Below, in pieces: positions 41,400-50,142 of a stretch of 64,000 nucleotides of DNA. Under the pieces are notes generated by a model, which was given only the letters and a program-made list of their open reading frames with translations, did no database searches and was not told the origin of the DNA. Numbering within the stretch: the stretch's first letter is position 1; every line of letters begins with the position of its first letter. This stretch comes from Calothrix sp. NIES-2098 (GTDB lineage: Bacteria; Cyanobacteriota; Cyanobacteriia; Cyanobacteriales; Nostocaceae): the NCBI GenBank assembly GCA_002368175.1, contig AP018172.1:2044001-2108000 (forward strand), in the 5' to 3' direction. The translations under genes were made by a program, and so were the position numbers.

Positions 41400-42839
41400 T
41401 TACTCACCTTCTAACAATTCGGGGATACCTGTGAGGATACCTCGAAGTCGGTTGAGCGGACTGCCAACCTTAATCCCATAACGACTGATTTGAAATTCAC
41501 GTAGGGTTTTCTCAAAATCGCTCATCCGCTTCTTCAGTACGCCGATTACGCGTCTCAATTCGCTGTGTATTTCCAGATAGCGCAGAAAGATAATATTGTC
41601 TGCTAAATAGCTAATTCCAATTTCGGTTGCCTGAAATTCTCCCGTAATTGATTCAACCTCGTTAATCAGCAGAACAGCAACCCCCATGTTTTGCAAATAC
41701 TTACAAAGGGAATGGATGTGAGGTGTTAAGTCTTCGCCTCGAACTGAGAGCCGATAACCAGACACACTATCGATCATGACAATCCGTGCCTGCTGTTCTT
41801 CGACTTCCTGGCGCACGAGGTTGGCAAATTCATCAGCGGTATAGTGGAGCGGTTCGATTTGCACGATCGATAAAGTGCCGCGCTTCTGCATCGCGTGAAC
41901 CGGAACATTGACTCCTTCAGCCCGACGCAACAGCGTTTCCTTATTTTCCTCAAAGACGTAAATCACGGATCGCTCTCCCCGTCCGGCTGCCTCTTTCATA
42001 AACTGAAGCCCCAGCGTACTCTTGCCCACACCGCTCGGCCCGCTGATGATGGTAATCGTGCTGCGTTCAATGCCACCATGCAACAGTTCATCAATTTCTG
42101 GAATCCCAGAGGAAATCATTTCTGTGGTCAGCACTTGTTCCAATACTTTGGACAGTAACTGTGGAAAAATCTGCATTCCGTCACTGGTGAGGCGAAAGCT
42201 GTGGTTGCCGCTGCGAAAATCACTCCCTCGAAACTTGGAAACAGATAGAGTGCGATTGCCCTGATTAAAGTCTAAATTAAGCACCCCGTCGCTCATAAAC
42301 TGTAAATCATCGTCGGGGGCTTCGACGCTATGTTCTGAGGTAAACAGAACCGTGATGTCTTTCTCTGTCAAAAATCGCAAAAACGATAACACCTGCTTAC
42401 GAAACTGGAAGGGATCGGTCGTCAGGTAGCGAAACTGTGTCATCGAGTCAATGAAAATTCGCTGCGGCTTCAAGCTTTCAACTTGTTCCACAATACGTTG
42501 GGTCGTCGGTTCGCGCTCGACTTCAGCCGCTGAGAAAATATCGTAGGTTTTTACCTGAGCAAAAAATTCGGAAGTGGGGCTAAGGTCAAGAAACGCGATC
42601 CCCTGAGTGTCAAACTTCAATCCTTCAGCCGTTTTTTGCAGTTGAGCAACCGTTTCTGCCAGTGTAATGAACAGAACGGGTTCCCCGTTTGCGGCTCCTG
42701 ACGCTAAAAAGTGCATTCCTAACGTCGTTTTACCAGTGCCCGGCCCCCCTCGAACCAGATAAGCACGACCGGGAACATAGCCACCATGAAGAACTTCGTT
42801 GAGTCCCAAAATTCCTGTCAGTAAACGATTGTTATTCAT
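41400..42839 (-). CDS. KaiC-like double RecA-fold ATPase
   Basis: 479 residues from the ATG at 42839, which has GGGGAG upstream; an ATG at 42860 adds seven codons and is the alternative. Two KaiC domains: CI with Walker A GGPGTGKTT (31-39) and RIFIDSMTQF; CII with GPSGVGKST (267-275), catalytic Glu297-Glu298 (YVFEENKETL) and IVMIDSVSGY. In CI the catalytic Glu pair of KaiC is Ala61-Glu62 (FITLAETV). The CII phosphosites, Ser431-Thr432 in the clock protein, align with Ser410-Tyr411 (EIGISYLADNI). The C-terminal tail that binds KaiA in clock KaiC is absent. So this is a KaiC2/KaiC3-type paralogue, not the clock oscillator itself. No kaiA or kaiB nearby. Confidence 0.92.
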   Translation of the reverse strand: MNNNRLLTGILGLNEVLHGGYVPGRAYLVRGGPGTGKTTLGMHFLASGAANGEPVLFITLAETVAQLQKTAEGLKFDTQGIAFLDLSPTSEFFAQVKTYDIFSAAEVEREPTTQRIVEQVESLKPQRIFIDSMTQFRYLTTDPFQFRKQVLSFLRFLTEKDITVLFTSEHSVEAPDDDLQFMSDGVLNLDFNQGNRTLSVSKFRGSDFRSGNHSFRLTSDGMQIFPQLLSKVLEQVLTTEMISSGIPEIDELLHGGIERSTITIISGPSGVGKSTLGLQFMKEAAGRGERSVIYVFEENKETLLRRAEGVNVPVHAMQKRGTLSIVQIEPLHYTADEFANLVRQEVEEQQARIVMIDSVSGYRLSVRGEDLTPHIHSLCKYLQNMGVAVLLINEVESITGEFQATEIGISYLADNIIFLRYLEIHSELRRVIGVLKKRMSDFEKTLREFQISRYGIKVGSPLNRLRGILTGIPELLEGE

Positions 42840-42971
42840 CTGCAAGCCATCTCCCCGCATTCCCTAATACTATATAGAGTCTTGTCCACTTTCGGCGATC
42901 GTGTTTGGGGATGTTAGTTTAGGCAATCGCAAAAATACCGTTTACAGAACCAAATTATGATTCAAACCAGA

Positions 42972-43610
42972 TTAATCATTAATTTCCAATAACCCAGGTG
43001 GAGGTGTCACTTCAATCCTACCAGCTTGTATATCTACTACAGGTGCGATCGCTTCGACAAAGGGAATTAATACTTTCTTCTGTTTCTTATTAGGTGCAAA
43101 TTCGGGGTGTAACTCGACTTCTAATAAATCATTACCTGCGGGAATTATATCTACCACTGTGCCCACCAGTTCGCCCGATGCTTGCAAAAAGACTTCCAAA
43201 CCAATTAAATCGGGGACATAAAATTCATCTTCTGCTAATTGGGGGCGATCGCTTAGTGGCACCATTAATTTAGAATCGCGCAATTCCTCTGCTTGGTTGC
43301 GATTTTCTACCCCAGCTAATTTAATGATGTATAAATTTTTGTTTTCCAGGTAGCGCCCTTCGAGTAATTCTATCGGTTGGGGTTCTGTCTCTCCCGGACG
43401 CAACAACCAGCGTGTTCCCGCTACTTCAAATCGTTCGGGGAAGTCGGTATTCGGATAAACCCGCAACTCCCCAGACAGTCCTTGAGCTGCCACAATCTTA
43501 CCAATATCTAGCCAGTCATCCAATTGTGGATTTTGGACTTCGGATTTTGGATTAGTCTCTTTTTTCCGTTCTTTCTTCGCGTTCTTTGTGTCTTCGCGGT
43601 TCATTCCCAT
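42972..43610 (-). CDS. rimM: 16S rRNA processing protein RimM
   Basis: 212 residues as an open frame. RimM domain from DDWLDIGKIVAAQGLSGELR (~31), PRC-barrel part DEFYVPDLIGLEVF, ending ALAPVVDI-like AIAPVVDIQAGRIEV. It binds S19 and helps mature the 30S head. The first ~28 residues (NREDTKNAKKERKKE) come from a dispersed repeat (TTCGCGTTCTTTGTGTCTTC on the plus strand), and no ATG lies between them and the true domain. Either the protein begins with repeat-derived residues or it initiates at a TTG near 43523. Monocistronic; 132 nt from the KaiC-like gene start. Confidence 0.93.
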   Translation of the reverse strand: MGMNREDTKNAKKERKKETNPKSEVQNPQLDDWLDIGKIVAAQGLSGELRVYPNTDFPERFEVAGTRWLLRPGETEPQPIELLEGRYLENKNLYIIKLAGVENRNQAEELRDSKLMVPLSDRPQLAEDEFYVPDLIGLEVFLQASGELVGTVVDIIPAGNDLLEVELHPEFAPNKKQKKVLIPFVEAIAPVVDIQAGRIEVTPPPGLLEIND

Positions 43611-43946
43611 GAATTACAACGTTTCTCGTTTGGATGCAGTAGGCTTTATTGGCTTTAATTTGGTAATGGCGTGTCACGCCTAAATTGGTGCTTTACACAA
43701 ACAAATCCATTTTATTTAATGGTTGTGACATACTGACTCTCGTCAAGGGTGAGGAAACCCCGCGCCTACAGTGGAGCGTATGCTATGACGTGTCTAGCTT
43801 AAAGTGCATGAGATTTCTGGCTGAAGAGGCGCTAAAGCGCAACTACAAACCTTTTTTATTGCAACATTTTAGGCTAGACACGCTATTAGGGTGCGTTATG
43901 GATATTAGTGCTAAGGCATGGAAAATTTTGGATGGTTTTCTTCAGC
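43611..43946. other. Intergenic region between rimM and aminotransferase gene
   Basis: About 340 bp. Holds a GAGGAAACCCCGCGCCTACAG sequence (43751-43771) of the dispersed type seen near 18391, and a 92-bp element with inverted ends (43790-43881). No supported gene; frames across it have no recognisable product. Confidence 0.55.
43790..43881. repeat. 92-bp element with 14-bp inverted ends
   Basis: GTGTCTAGCTTAAA at the left and TTTAGGCTAGACAC at the right are inverted with one mismatch. The interior has a small palindrome GCGCTAAAGCGC-like core. Size and ends fit a very small MITE-like element or a strong hairpin; no flanking direct repeat is clear. Confidence 0.6.
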
Positions 43947-45230
43947 TTAAGCACTTACAGTCGCACGCTGGTAGACTTGTTCTGCTACCTTAGCCAAACG
44001 ACGCATCCCAGTTACGAGTTCTTCATCGCTACCGGTGAGGCTGATCCGGACGCACTGCTGTTTGTGCGCCCATTCTTCCTGCAAACCAGGGAAGAATGTA
44101 CTACCAGGTACAACAATTACACCCACTTGCTTTAATTCTTGGTATAATTCCCAATCGGAAATGGGTAGATTTTCTAACCACAACCAAGCAAAGATAGCTC
44201 CTTCACCGCGATGGAGGAACCAAGGTAAATCCTTGGGCATGGCGGCATCTAATGTATTTTCTAATACACTAAACTTATTTTGGTAGAAGGGGCGGATGAC
44301 TTGTTCGGCAATTTCCGCTAAGGCTCCGGAGTTAATCGCCCTTGCGGCGATCGCTTGTCCATAACGCGACGAATGCAGGCTAGCATTGGTTTGGAAAGAC
44401 TCAAGAATTTGAATCACTTTTTCATTACCAATTGCAATTCCAATCCTTTCCCCTGGTAGCCCAGCCTTAGATAAGCTGGTGCAATGAATGATATTTTCGC
44501 CAAATATTAAGGACATATCCGTAAAATTCAGCGCTGGGAAGGGCGGCGCATAAGCTGAGTCAATTAATACTGGCACATCGTAAGGTGCAGCAAGGGCAGC
44601 AATTTTTCGCACCTCATCATCGGTAAGCACGTTACCTGTGGGATTACAAGGACGAGAAACGATTACGCAGCCTGTACTTTCGGAAATTGACAGTTGGCTG
44701 AAGTCGGGACGATATTTAAATCTGTGGGCAGGTGCATCAATATCCAAGGCTGGTTTATAGGCAATTAATGCTTCGGGAACTAAGCAGATTCCACCATAAC
44801 CAGTGTAGTCGGGGCTGAGAGGTAAGACGATTTGCTTGAGTTCGCCATTGGTAGTGTAACCACCAAAGGCATTGGCAGCGTAGAAGTAGAGAGTTTGACT
44901 ACCAGGAGTAATTAAAATATTGCGAGCAGTTAAATTTAAGCCGTAGCGGCGATTAAAATCATTAGCGATCGCTTCAATTAAGGGTGCATAACCTTGGCTA
45001 GAACCGTAACGGCAAACAACCTCACCATATTCTGAGCTTGCGAGTAAATCTGCTGTACAATCGCGCCATAACCTCTCGACTGCGGGCAAAATCAGCGGAT
45101 TACCCGCACTCAAATTAATCAACTCCTGCCCCGCGCCAGATTGCAACGTTTCGATAATATCCTTCATAATCGCTCGAACGCCAGTCAGGTTAGACATTTG
45201 AGCGCCAATTTTAGTAAGGGCAGGATTCAT
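43947..45230 (-). CDS. Valine-pyruvate aminotransferase-like PLP enzyme
   Basis: 427 residues from the ATG at 45230 (MNPALTKIGAQMSNLTGVRA); 20 further in-frame codons upstream are not conserved. Fold type I aminotransferase: INLSAGNPLILPAV, ILITPGSQTLYFYAANAFGG, SRPCNPTGNVL, DSAYAPPFPAL, and the PLP lysine in CTSLSKAGLPGERIG, then CVRISLTG near the end. It resembles AvtA, which makes valine or alanine from the keto acids. Substrate assignment from sequence is only moderately safe; other class I aminotransferases share these motifs. Divergent from the formaldehyde dehydrogenase gene. Confidence 0.87.
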   Translation of the reverse strand: MNPALTKIGAQMSNLTGVRAIMKDIIETLQSGAGQELINLSAGNPLILPAVERLWRDCTADLLASSEYGEVVCRYGSSQGYAPLIEAIANDFNRRYGLNLTARNILITPGSQTLYFYAANAFGGYTTNGELKQIVLPLSPDYTGYGGICLVPEALIAYKPALDIDAPAHRFKYRPDFSQLSISESTGCVIVSRPCNPTGNVLTDDEVRKIAALAAPYDVPVLIDSAYAPPFPALNFTDMSLIFGENIIHCTSLSKAGLPGERIGIAIGNEKVIQILESFQTNASLHSSRYGQAIAARAINSGALAEIAEQVIRPFYQNKFSVLENTLDAAMPKDLPWFLHRGEGAIFAWLWLENLPISDWELYQELKQVGVIVVPGSTFFPGLQEEWAHKQQCVRISLTGSDEELVTGMRRLAKVAEQVYQRATVSA

Positions 45231-45596
45231 AGGCTGTAACAAAATAGATTTATTGCGGTAAATTCTTATCGGGGGATGCTGCTGGCACAAAGTTGAGGTC
45301 GTTGCTCAAACAGCTATTTCCACCTTTTATTAATCTAACTAGAGAATGACATTTTAACAAAGTCAGAATATTTTGATAAATTTCTCGTTGGCAAAAAGTT
45401 AAGATGAACTGATTTCAAAGAAAGTTTATCACGCAACTTATACTAATCAATACGCGCTCTTTAGGGGGAATTGATTGTCTATCACTCCCACATATCTGAG
45501 AAAGATTGCAGAAAAGTTACAAAAAATTTCTGCGCTCACGCTCCGATCTACACTCAAATAGCTATTTGAGAAAACTCGAAACAGGAGGGCTGAGGC
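45231..45596. promoter_or_regulatory. Divergent promoter region
   Basis: 366 bp between the aminotransferase gene (leftward) and the formaldehyde dehydrogenase gene (rightward), AT-rich; both promoters must lie here. A strong AGGAGG at 45583-45588 serves the GTG start at 45597. No operator is claimed. Confidence 0.5.
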
Positions 45597-46706
45597 GTGG
45601 AAGTTAAAGCCGCAGTAGCTTACGGTGCAGGTAAGCCGTTAACGATAGAAACAGTTCAATTATCAGGGCCGCAAGCTGGGGAAGTGTTGGTTGAGATTAA
45701 AGCCAGCGGTGTTTGCCATACCGACGCTTTTACGCTTTCTGGTGACGATCCTGAAGGTTTGTTTCCCGCAATTTTAGGACATGAAGGTGCTGGTGTAGTG
45801 GTGGAGGTAGGTGCTGGTGTTACTAGTGTAAAGCCAGGCGATCGCGTCATTCCCCTTTACACTCCAGAATGTCGCCAGTGTGAATATTGTCTTAGCCTGA
45901 AAACTAATCTCTGCCAAGCAATTCGCTCTACCCAAGGCCGGGGCGTAATGCCAGATGGTACGAGTCGCTTTAGTATTGATGGGCAAACTATCCATCATTA
46001 TATGGGTACATCTACCTTTGCCAACTATACAGTGTTGCCGGAAATTGCCGTTGCCAAAATTCGTGAGGATGCCCCATTTGATAAAGTTTGTTACATTGGC
46101 TGCGGCGTCACAACTGGCATTGGCGCAGTTATTTATACAGCCAAAGTTGAACCAGGTGCAAAGGTAATAGTTTTTGGCTTAGGCGGTATTGGCTTAAACG
46201 TCATCCAAGGGGCGCGTCTTGTCGGGGCTGATATGATTATCGGCGTAGATATTAATCCCAGCAAACGCGCCTTAGCAGAGAAATTTGGCATGACGCACTT
46301 TGTCAACCCCAAAGAAGTCGAAGGTGATTTAGTACCTTATTTAGTTGACTTAACTAAAGGTGGTGCTGATTACACCTTTGAATGTATTGGCAATGTCAAA
46401 GTCATGCGTCAAGCCTTAGAATGCTGCCACAAAGGTTGGGGCGTAAGTGTAATTATTGGTGTTGCCGGTGCAGGACAAGAAATTAGTACTCGCCCGTTTC
46501 AACTAGTAACTGGACGCGTGTGGAAAGGTTCCGCCTTCGGTGGCGCTAGGGGACGTACAGATGTGCCGAAAATTGTTGATTGGTATATGGATGGGAAGAT
46601 AAATATTGATGATTTAATTACCCATGTGATGCCGATTGAACAAATTAATGATGCCTTTGAATTGATGCACAAAGGTGAGTCAATTCGTAGTGTTGTGACT
46701 TTTTAG
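45597..46706 (+). CDS. frmA: S-(hydroxymethyl)glutathione dehydrogenase (class III alcohol dehydrogenase)
   Basis: 369 residues with a GTG start after AGGAGG (8-nt spacing). Zinc-binding medium-chain dehydrogenase: catalytic zinc ligands in ASGVCHTDAF and GHEGAG, structural zinc cysteines in ECRQCEYCLSLKTNLC, NAD motif FGLGGIGLNV, and the class III markers GWGVSVIIGVAGAG and WKGSAFGGARGRTDVP. Oxidises the formaldehyde-glutathione adduct with NAD, so it detoxifies formaldehyde, and can also reduce S-nitrosoglutathione. Its usual partner, S-formylglutathione hydrolase, is not adjacent. Length matches the family. Confidence 0.95.
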   Translation: MEVKAAVAYGAGKPLTIETVQLSGPQAGEVLVEIKASGVCHTDAFTLSGDDPEGLFPAILGHEGAGVVVEVGAGVTSVKPGDRVIPLYTPECRQCEYCLSLKTNLCQAIRSTQGRGVMPDGTSRFSIDGQTIHHYMGTSTFANYTVLPEIAVAKIREDAPFDKVCYIGCGVTTGIGAVIYTAKVEPGAKVIVFGLGGIGLNVIQGARLVGADMIIGVDINPSKRALAEKFGMTHFVNPKEVEGDLVPYLVDLTKGGADYTFECIGNVKVMRQALECCHKGWGVSVIIGVAGAGQEISTRPFQLVTGRVWKGSAFGGARGRTDVPKIVDWYMDGKINIDDLITHVMPIEQINDAFELMHKGESIRSVVTF

Positions 46707-46769
46707 TTGGGTGAATCAACCTGTGTCTAAAAAATTTGTAATTGATAATGGGTAATTGTTAATTAAATC

Positions 46770-46806
46770 TTGTTTCAGATAGGGTCTAAGCTACTGTCTG
46801 AAACAA
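46770..46806. terminator. Bidirectional terminator after frmA
   Basis: 10-bp stem TTGTTTCAGA/TCTGAAACAA with a 17-nt loop, followed by ATATTTTTTG. Lies between the convergent dehydrogenase genes. Confidence 0.75.
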
Positions 46807-46842
46807 ATATTTTTTGAAACGATCTGTGCAATGGTATTGCTA

Positions 46843-47991
46843 TCAAGAAGACATATCTAAGCCAAGTGCTAGTTGCCCCGACAACTTGCGTTGCGCTTCC
46901 TCCCGCAAAGGGTGATAGCGGGCACCTTGCAGATCGCGGAACAATTTTTCTAGACCGAGTTTGCGGTAAAATGCACTTCCCCCCGCAATTTCCATTGCCA
47001 AATCAGCAACGTTGAGTACCGCTTTAGCAACCAGTACCCGTCCTGTCATGATTTGGTTCGTAGTCTCAAAGCTAGGTTGACTGACTACAGCAGTAGAAAT
47101 CATGTGGCCAAGTGCCAATTTTGCAGCTGTTAATTCGTTGTCTAAACCTCCCACCATATAGCAGAGATGTTCATCTGCGTGGCGTTTTCTTGCCAGTTGC
47201 ACCGCGCGATCGCGTGCAGCTTCGGCAACTCCGACATAAACCGAATAAACTAACGGAATGGCAAGCATGGAGATGAGATGGAAAATAAAATGCCACTTGC
47301 CTTGCTCTCGTCGCAAAGTCACAGCAGCATCCGCAACAAAAACATCACTGAGGACAACATCATGGGAACCTGTTCCCCGCATTCCCATTGCTTGCCAAGT
47401 TGATTCAATAGAAACGCCCTGACTATTCATGGGAACCGCAAAATGTAATACTGTAGATCCTTTTTCTGGGTCTGCATAAACAGCACTGGTCATTAATAAA
47501 TTTGCAGCAGGCGCACCACTAGCAAATACTTTGCGTGCCGTAATCAGAAATCCGTTTTCTACTTTGATAGCCGTGCCATTGCTCTGTAACCAATCCGAGC
47601 CACCACTGCTAAGAAGTACAAGTTGCTCAGTCGCCACTCGTTTAAGTAATCCATCAACTGGAGCATTTTGATGATGCCATCGCCAGGTTGGTACCATTAC
47701 CTGATGAGTATGCATTGAAAAAGCCAGCGCCGTTGAACTGCAATGGCGTCCTAAAATCCGCAGCACATTGCAAAGATCGGTATAGCTGGCTCCCCCACCA
47801 CCCAGTTCAATTGGTACACCCGCAGTAATTAATCCACTGGTTTTCAATCTGGCAATGTTATCGGCAACAAATAAGTCAGTCTCATCTGCTTCCGTATCTC
47901 TGGCTGCAAATTGTTTTCCTAAAGACTCTGCTAAGGACAACCAATCAACGGCTTTCGCCTCTATCGTAGGTATAGTGTGTAGTTCAGACAT
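46843..47991 (-). CDS. Acyl-CoA dehydrogenase family flavoprotein
   Basis: 382 residues. Acyl-CoA dehydrogenase domains in order: N-terminal helical (LSLAESLGKQFAARDTEADE, ITAGVPIELGGGGASYTDLC), middle beta (MTSAVYADPEKGSTVLHFAV, WQAMGMRGTGSHDVVLSDVF), C-terminal helical (ELTAAKLALGHMISTAVV, MEIAGGSAFYRKLGLEKLFR, DLQGARYHPL). The arrangement resembles flavin monooxygenase-like members (DszC/SfnB group) as much as true dehydrogenases, and I cannot fix the substrate. It faces, across 104 bp, an HxlR regulator with MFS and hydrolase genes. Together they look like a regulated catabolic or detoxification module. Confidence 0.85.
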   Translation of the reverse strand: MSELHTIPTIEAKAVDWLSLAESLGKQFAARDTEADETDLFVADNIARLKTSGLITAGVPIELGGGGASYTDLCNVLRILGRHCSSTALAFSMHTHQVMVPTWRWHHQNAPVDGLLKRVATEQLVLLSSGGSDWLQSNGTAIKVENGFLITARKVFASGAPAANLLMTSAVYADPEKGSTVLHFAVPMNSQGVSIESTWQAMGMRGTGSHDVVLSDVFVADAAVTLRREQGKWHFIFHLISMLAIPLVYSVYVGVAEAARDRAVQLARKRHADEHLCYMVGGLDNELTAAKLALGHMISTAVVSQPSFETTNQIMTGRVLVAKAVLNVADLAMEIAGGSAFYRKLGLEKLFRDLQGARYHPLREEAQRKLSGQLALGLDMSS

Positions 47992-48095
47992 AAAAATATT
48001 TCCTTTAAGTCTTGTGATACTTTCATTCTGATGAGTTTCATAGGGTGCTACAAGTTCAATATCTGAACCTGTCTTGTGATCTTCCGAAATGCGCT

Positions 48096-48863
48096 ATGAA
48101 AAAGGGATATGGTCAATTCTGTCCGGTGGCAAAGGCTGCCGAAGTACTTGCCGAGCGCTGGAATCCCTTGGTGTTGCGAGAAATGCTGTATGGCAATCGT
48201 TACTTTAATGACATTAGTCGAGGCGTACCGTTAATGTCTCGTGCCCTCCTAGTTCAACGACTCAAAGAACTGGAGAAATTAGGGATTGTAGTTAGCCATG
48301 AAAAAGAAACGGGTCAAGGATATGAGTATATGCTCACACCCGCAGGAGAAGCCCTGCGACCGATTATTGAAGCGATGGGGGTGTGGGCACAACAATGGGG
48401 AAGCGAACAAATTGCCAAGGAAGACTTGGATGATGCCTTATTGATGTGGGGCATGAGAAGGCGAATTAATTTTGAGGCTGTGCCAGCGCAAAAAATTGTG
48501 CTTCAGTTTGACTTTCGGGGGTTAACTAAAGGGCGCAAAACTCAGCGTATGTGGTGGATGGCAATCGAGGAAAAAGAGGTGGATGTATGCCAAAAAGATC
48601 CAGGCTTTAAAGTGGATGTTTTAATAACAGCCGATCTGAGTGCCTTCACCCATGTCTGGATGGGCTTTACTCATCTGAATTCTGCCCTCAAGCAAGGGAA
48701 AATTAGTTTTGAAGGCGATCGCGATCTTGTAAGTCAAGTGCCAACCTGGCTATATCTCAATGGGGAATGGCGTTATGGTATGGGAATCGATCGCTCCGCA
48801 GCGCAGTTCATGCAGGCTAACCAGCGAGTTGCAGCGGAATGTAATGAAGTTTTTGGTGCTTAG
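48096..48863 (+). CDS. HxlR family transcriptional regulator with SCP2-like C-terminus
   Basis: 255 residues from the ATG at 48096 (MKKGYGQFCPVAKAAEVL); 17 codons upstream in frame are not typical. N-terminal ~100 residues are HxlR winged helix: CPVAKAAEVLAERWNPLVLR, FNDISRGVPLMSRALLVQRL, EYMLTPAGEALRPII. The Cys near the start (QFCPVA) is the position used for redox or electrophile sensing in several HxlR proteins. The C-terminus (~145-250: RGLTKGRKTQRMWWMAIEEK, LTHLNSALKQGKISFEGD-like) is like an SCP2/sterol-carrier fold and may bind a hydrophobic ligand. It likely controls the divergent acyl-CoA dehydrogenase and the downstream MFS gene. Confidence 0.87.
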   Translation: MKKGYGQFCPVAKAAEVLAERWNPLVLREMLYGNRYFNDISRGVPLMSRALLVQRLKELEKLGIVVSHEKETGQGYEYMLTPAGEALRPIIEAMGVWAQQWGSEQIAKEDLDDALLMWGMRRRINFEAVPAQKIVLQFDFRGLTKGRKTQRMWWMAIEEKEVDVCQKDPGFKVDVLITADLSAFTHVWMGFTHLNSALKQGKISFEGDRDLVSQVPTWLYLNGEWRYGMGIDRSAAQFMQANQRVAAECNEVFGA

Positions 48864-48914
48864 TTCAAGTGTAGAGCCGGATAATAGATTTTGGCCTTTA
48901 AACCGTTCTCAATT

Positions 48915-50096
48915 ATGAATAAAGCAGGTAATTCGCCTGTCTCATTAGGATTGTTGGGTGCAGCTGCCTTTATGGTGATTGCTGATGTGCGGGTAATTGA
49001 TCCGCTATTACACATCATTGCTGATGAGTTTAAAGTTGGTGTCGGTAGTGCGGCAATCATTGTCAGCGCTTACACCATACCTTATGGGCTATTTCAGTTA
49101 GTTTACGGCCCATTGGGCGATCGCATTGGCAAACTCAAGGTGATTACGGTAGCACTAGCAGCATTTGCTGTCGGGACTGCGGCTTGTGCCTTTGTGCCAA
49201 ATATTATTCTCCTGACCTGGCTGCGCTTCCTCACGGGCATGGCGGCGGCGGGGATCATTCCCGTTACCCTAGCTTATATTGGTGACAACTTTCCTTACGA
49301 ACAACGCCAAGCTGCCATCGGGCGTTATTTGAGCGCGCTGGTATTAGGTCAAATTCTCGGTGGCAGTTTGGGAGGTATCTTCGGGGAATATATTAGCTGG
49401 CGAGATATCTTTTTAGTATTTGGCGTTGTCTCCCTGATCGTATCCCTAGCATTGTGGCGGGGGATGGGCAAAATCAAGAATGAAGATAGTTCTCAAGTTC
49501 CCTTTGGTTGGGCAACATTCCGGCCTTATTTCCAACTGATCGCTCAACCAGTCGCCCGGACTGTCATTATCGGTGTATTTATCGAAGGTTTTTGTTTATT
49601 TGGCGGATTTGCTTATGTCGGTGCATTTCTCAGAGACAGATATAGCTTACCCTATGTCGCAATTGGCTTTATGATTAGTGGTTTTGGCTTAGGTGGACTA
49701 ATTTACAGCCGTTGTGTCAGGTGGTTAGTGCAGAGATTGGGCGAAAAAGGCTTGATGGGGTTTGGTGGTGTATTTATGTGTATCTCTTTTTTAGCGATCG
49801 CATTATTGCAGAATTGGGTGCTGTTTATTCCTTTAAATATTCTCATGGGATTAGGCTTTTACATGATGCACAGCACGCTCCAGACGCAAGCTACAGAACT
49901 GGCACCAGAAGCGCGAGGAACTGCGGTGTCGCTATTTGCCTTCAATTTATTTATCGGTCAGGGCATTGGTGCAGCCGCGTTTGGCAGAATTGTCGATAAT
50001 TACGGCTATATTCCTTGTTTTATGATTACAGGAGTGGCGATCGCTTTGCTTTCCCTGTGGCTAGTCAAGCAGAAGCAGCGTCATGAATTTGGATAA
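48915..50096 (+). CDS. MFS transporter
   Basis: 393 residues from the ATG at 48915 (MNKAGNSPVSLGLLG); the frame also has a TTG at 48891. About 12 membrane helices. MFS motif A-like GPLGDRIGKLKVITVAL after helix 2, TWLRFLTGMAAAGIIPVTLA in helix 4, and the central loop FPYEQRQAAIGRY. The second half has the antiporter-like GFGLGGLIYSRCVRWLV. Fits drug or metabolite efflux of the Bcr/AraJ type; substrate unknown. It follows the HxlR gene by 51 nt and precedes a hydrolase by 46 nt, same strand, so probably one operon. Confidence 0.9.
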   Translation: MNKAGNSPVSLGLLGAAAFMVIADVRVIDPLLHIIADEFKVGVGSAAIIVSAYTIPYGLFQLVYGPLGDRIGKLKVITVALAAFAVGTAACAFVPNIILLTWLRFLTGMAAAGIIPVTLAYIGDNFPYEQRQAAIGRYLSALVLGQILGGSLGGIFGEYISWRDIFLVFGVVSLIVSLALWRGMGKIKNEDSSQVPFGWATFRPYFQLIAQPVARTVIIGVFIEGFCLFGGFAYVGAFLRDRYSLPYVAIGFMISGFGLGGLIYSRCVRWLVQRLGEKGLMGFGGVFMCISFLAIALLQNWVLFIPLNILMGLGFYMMHSTLQTQATELAPEARGTAVSLFAFNLFIGQGIGAAAFGRIVDNYGYIPCFMITGVAIALLSLWLVKQKQRHEFG

Positions 50097-50142
50097 ACTT
50101 TGATTGGGTACTTTTGCCGTTTCTACCTTCTGCCTTCCACCT

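Noticed and set aside
41400..42839. Core circadian clock KaiC
   Set aside because: Phosphosite Thr is Tyr, the KaiA-binding tail is missing, and kaiA/kaiB are absent; a paralogue fits better.
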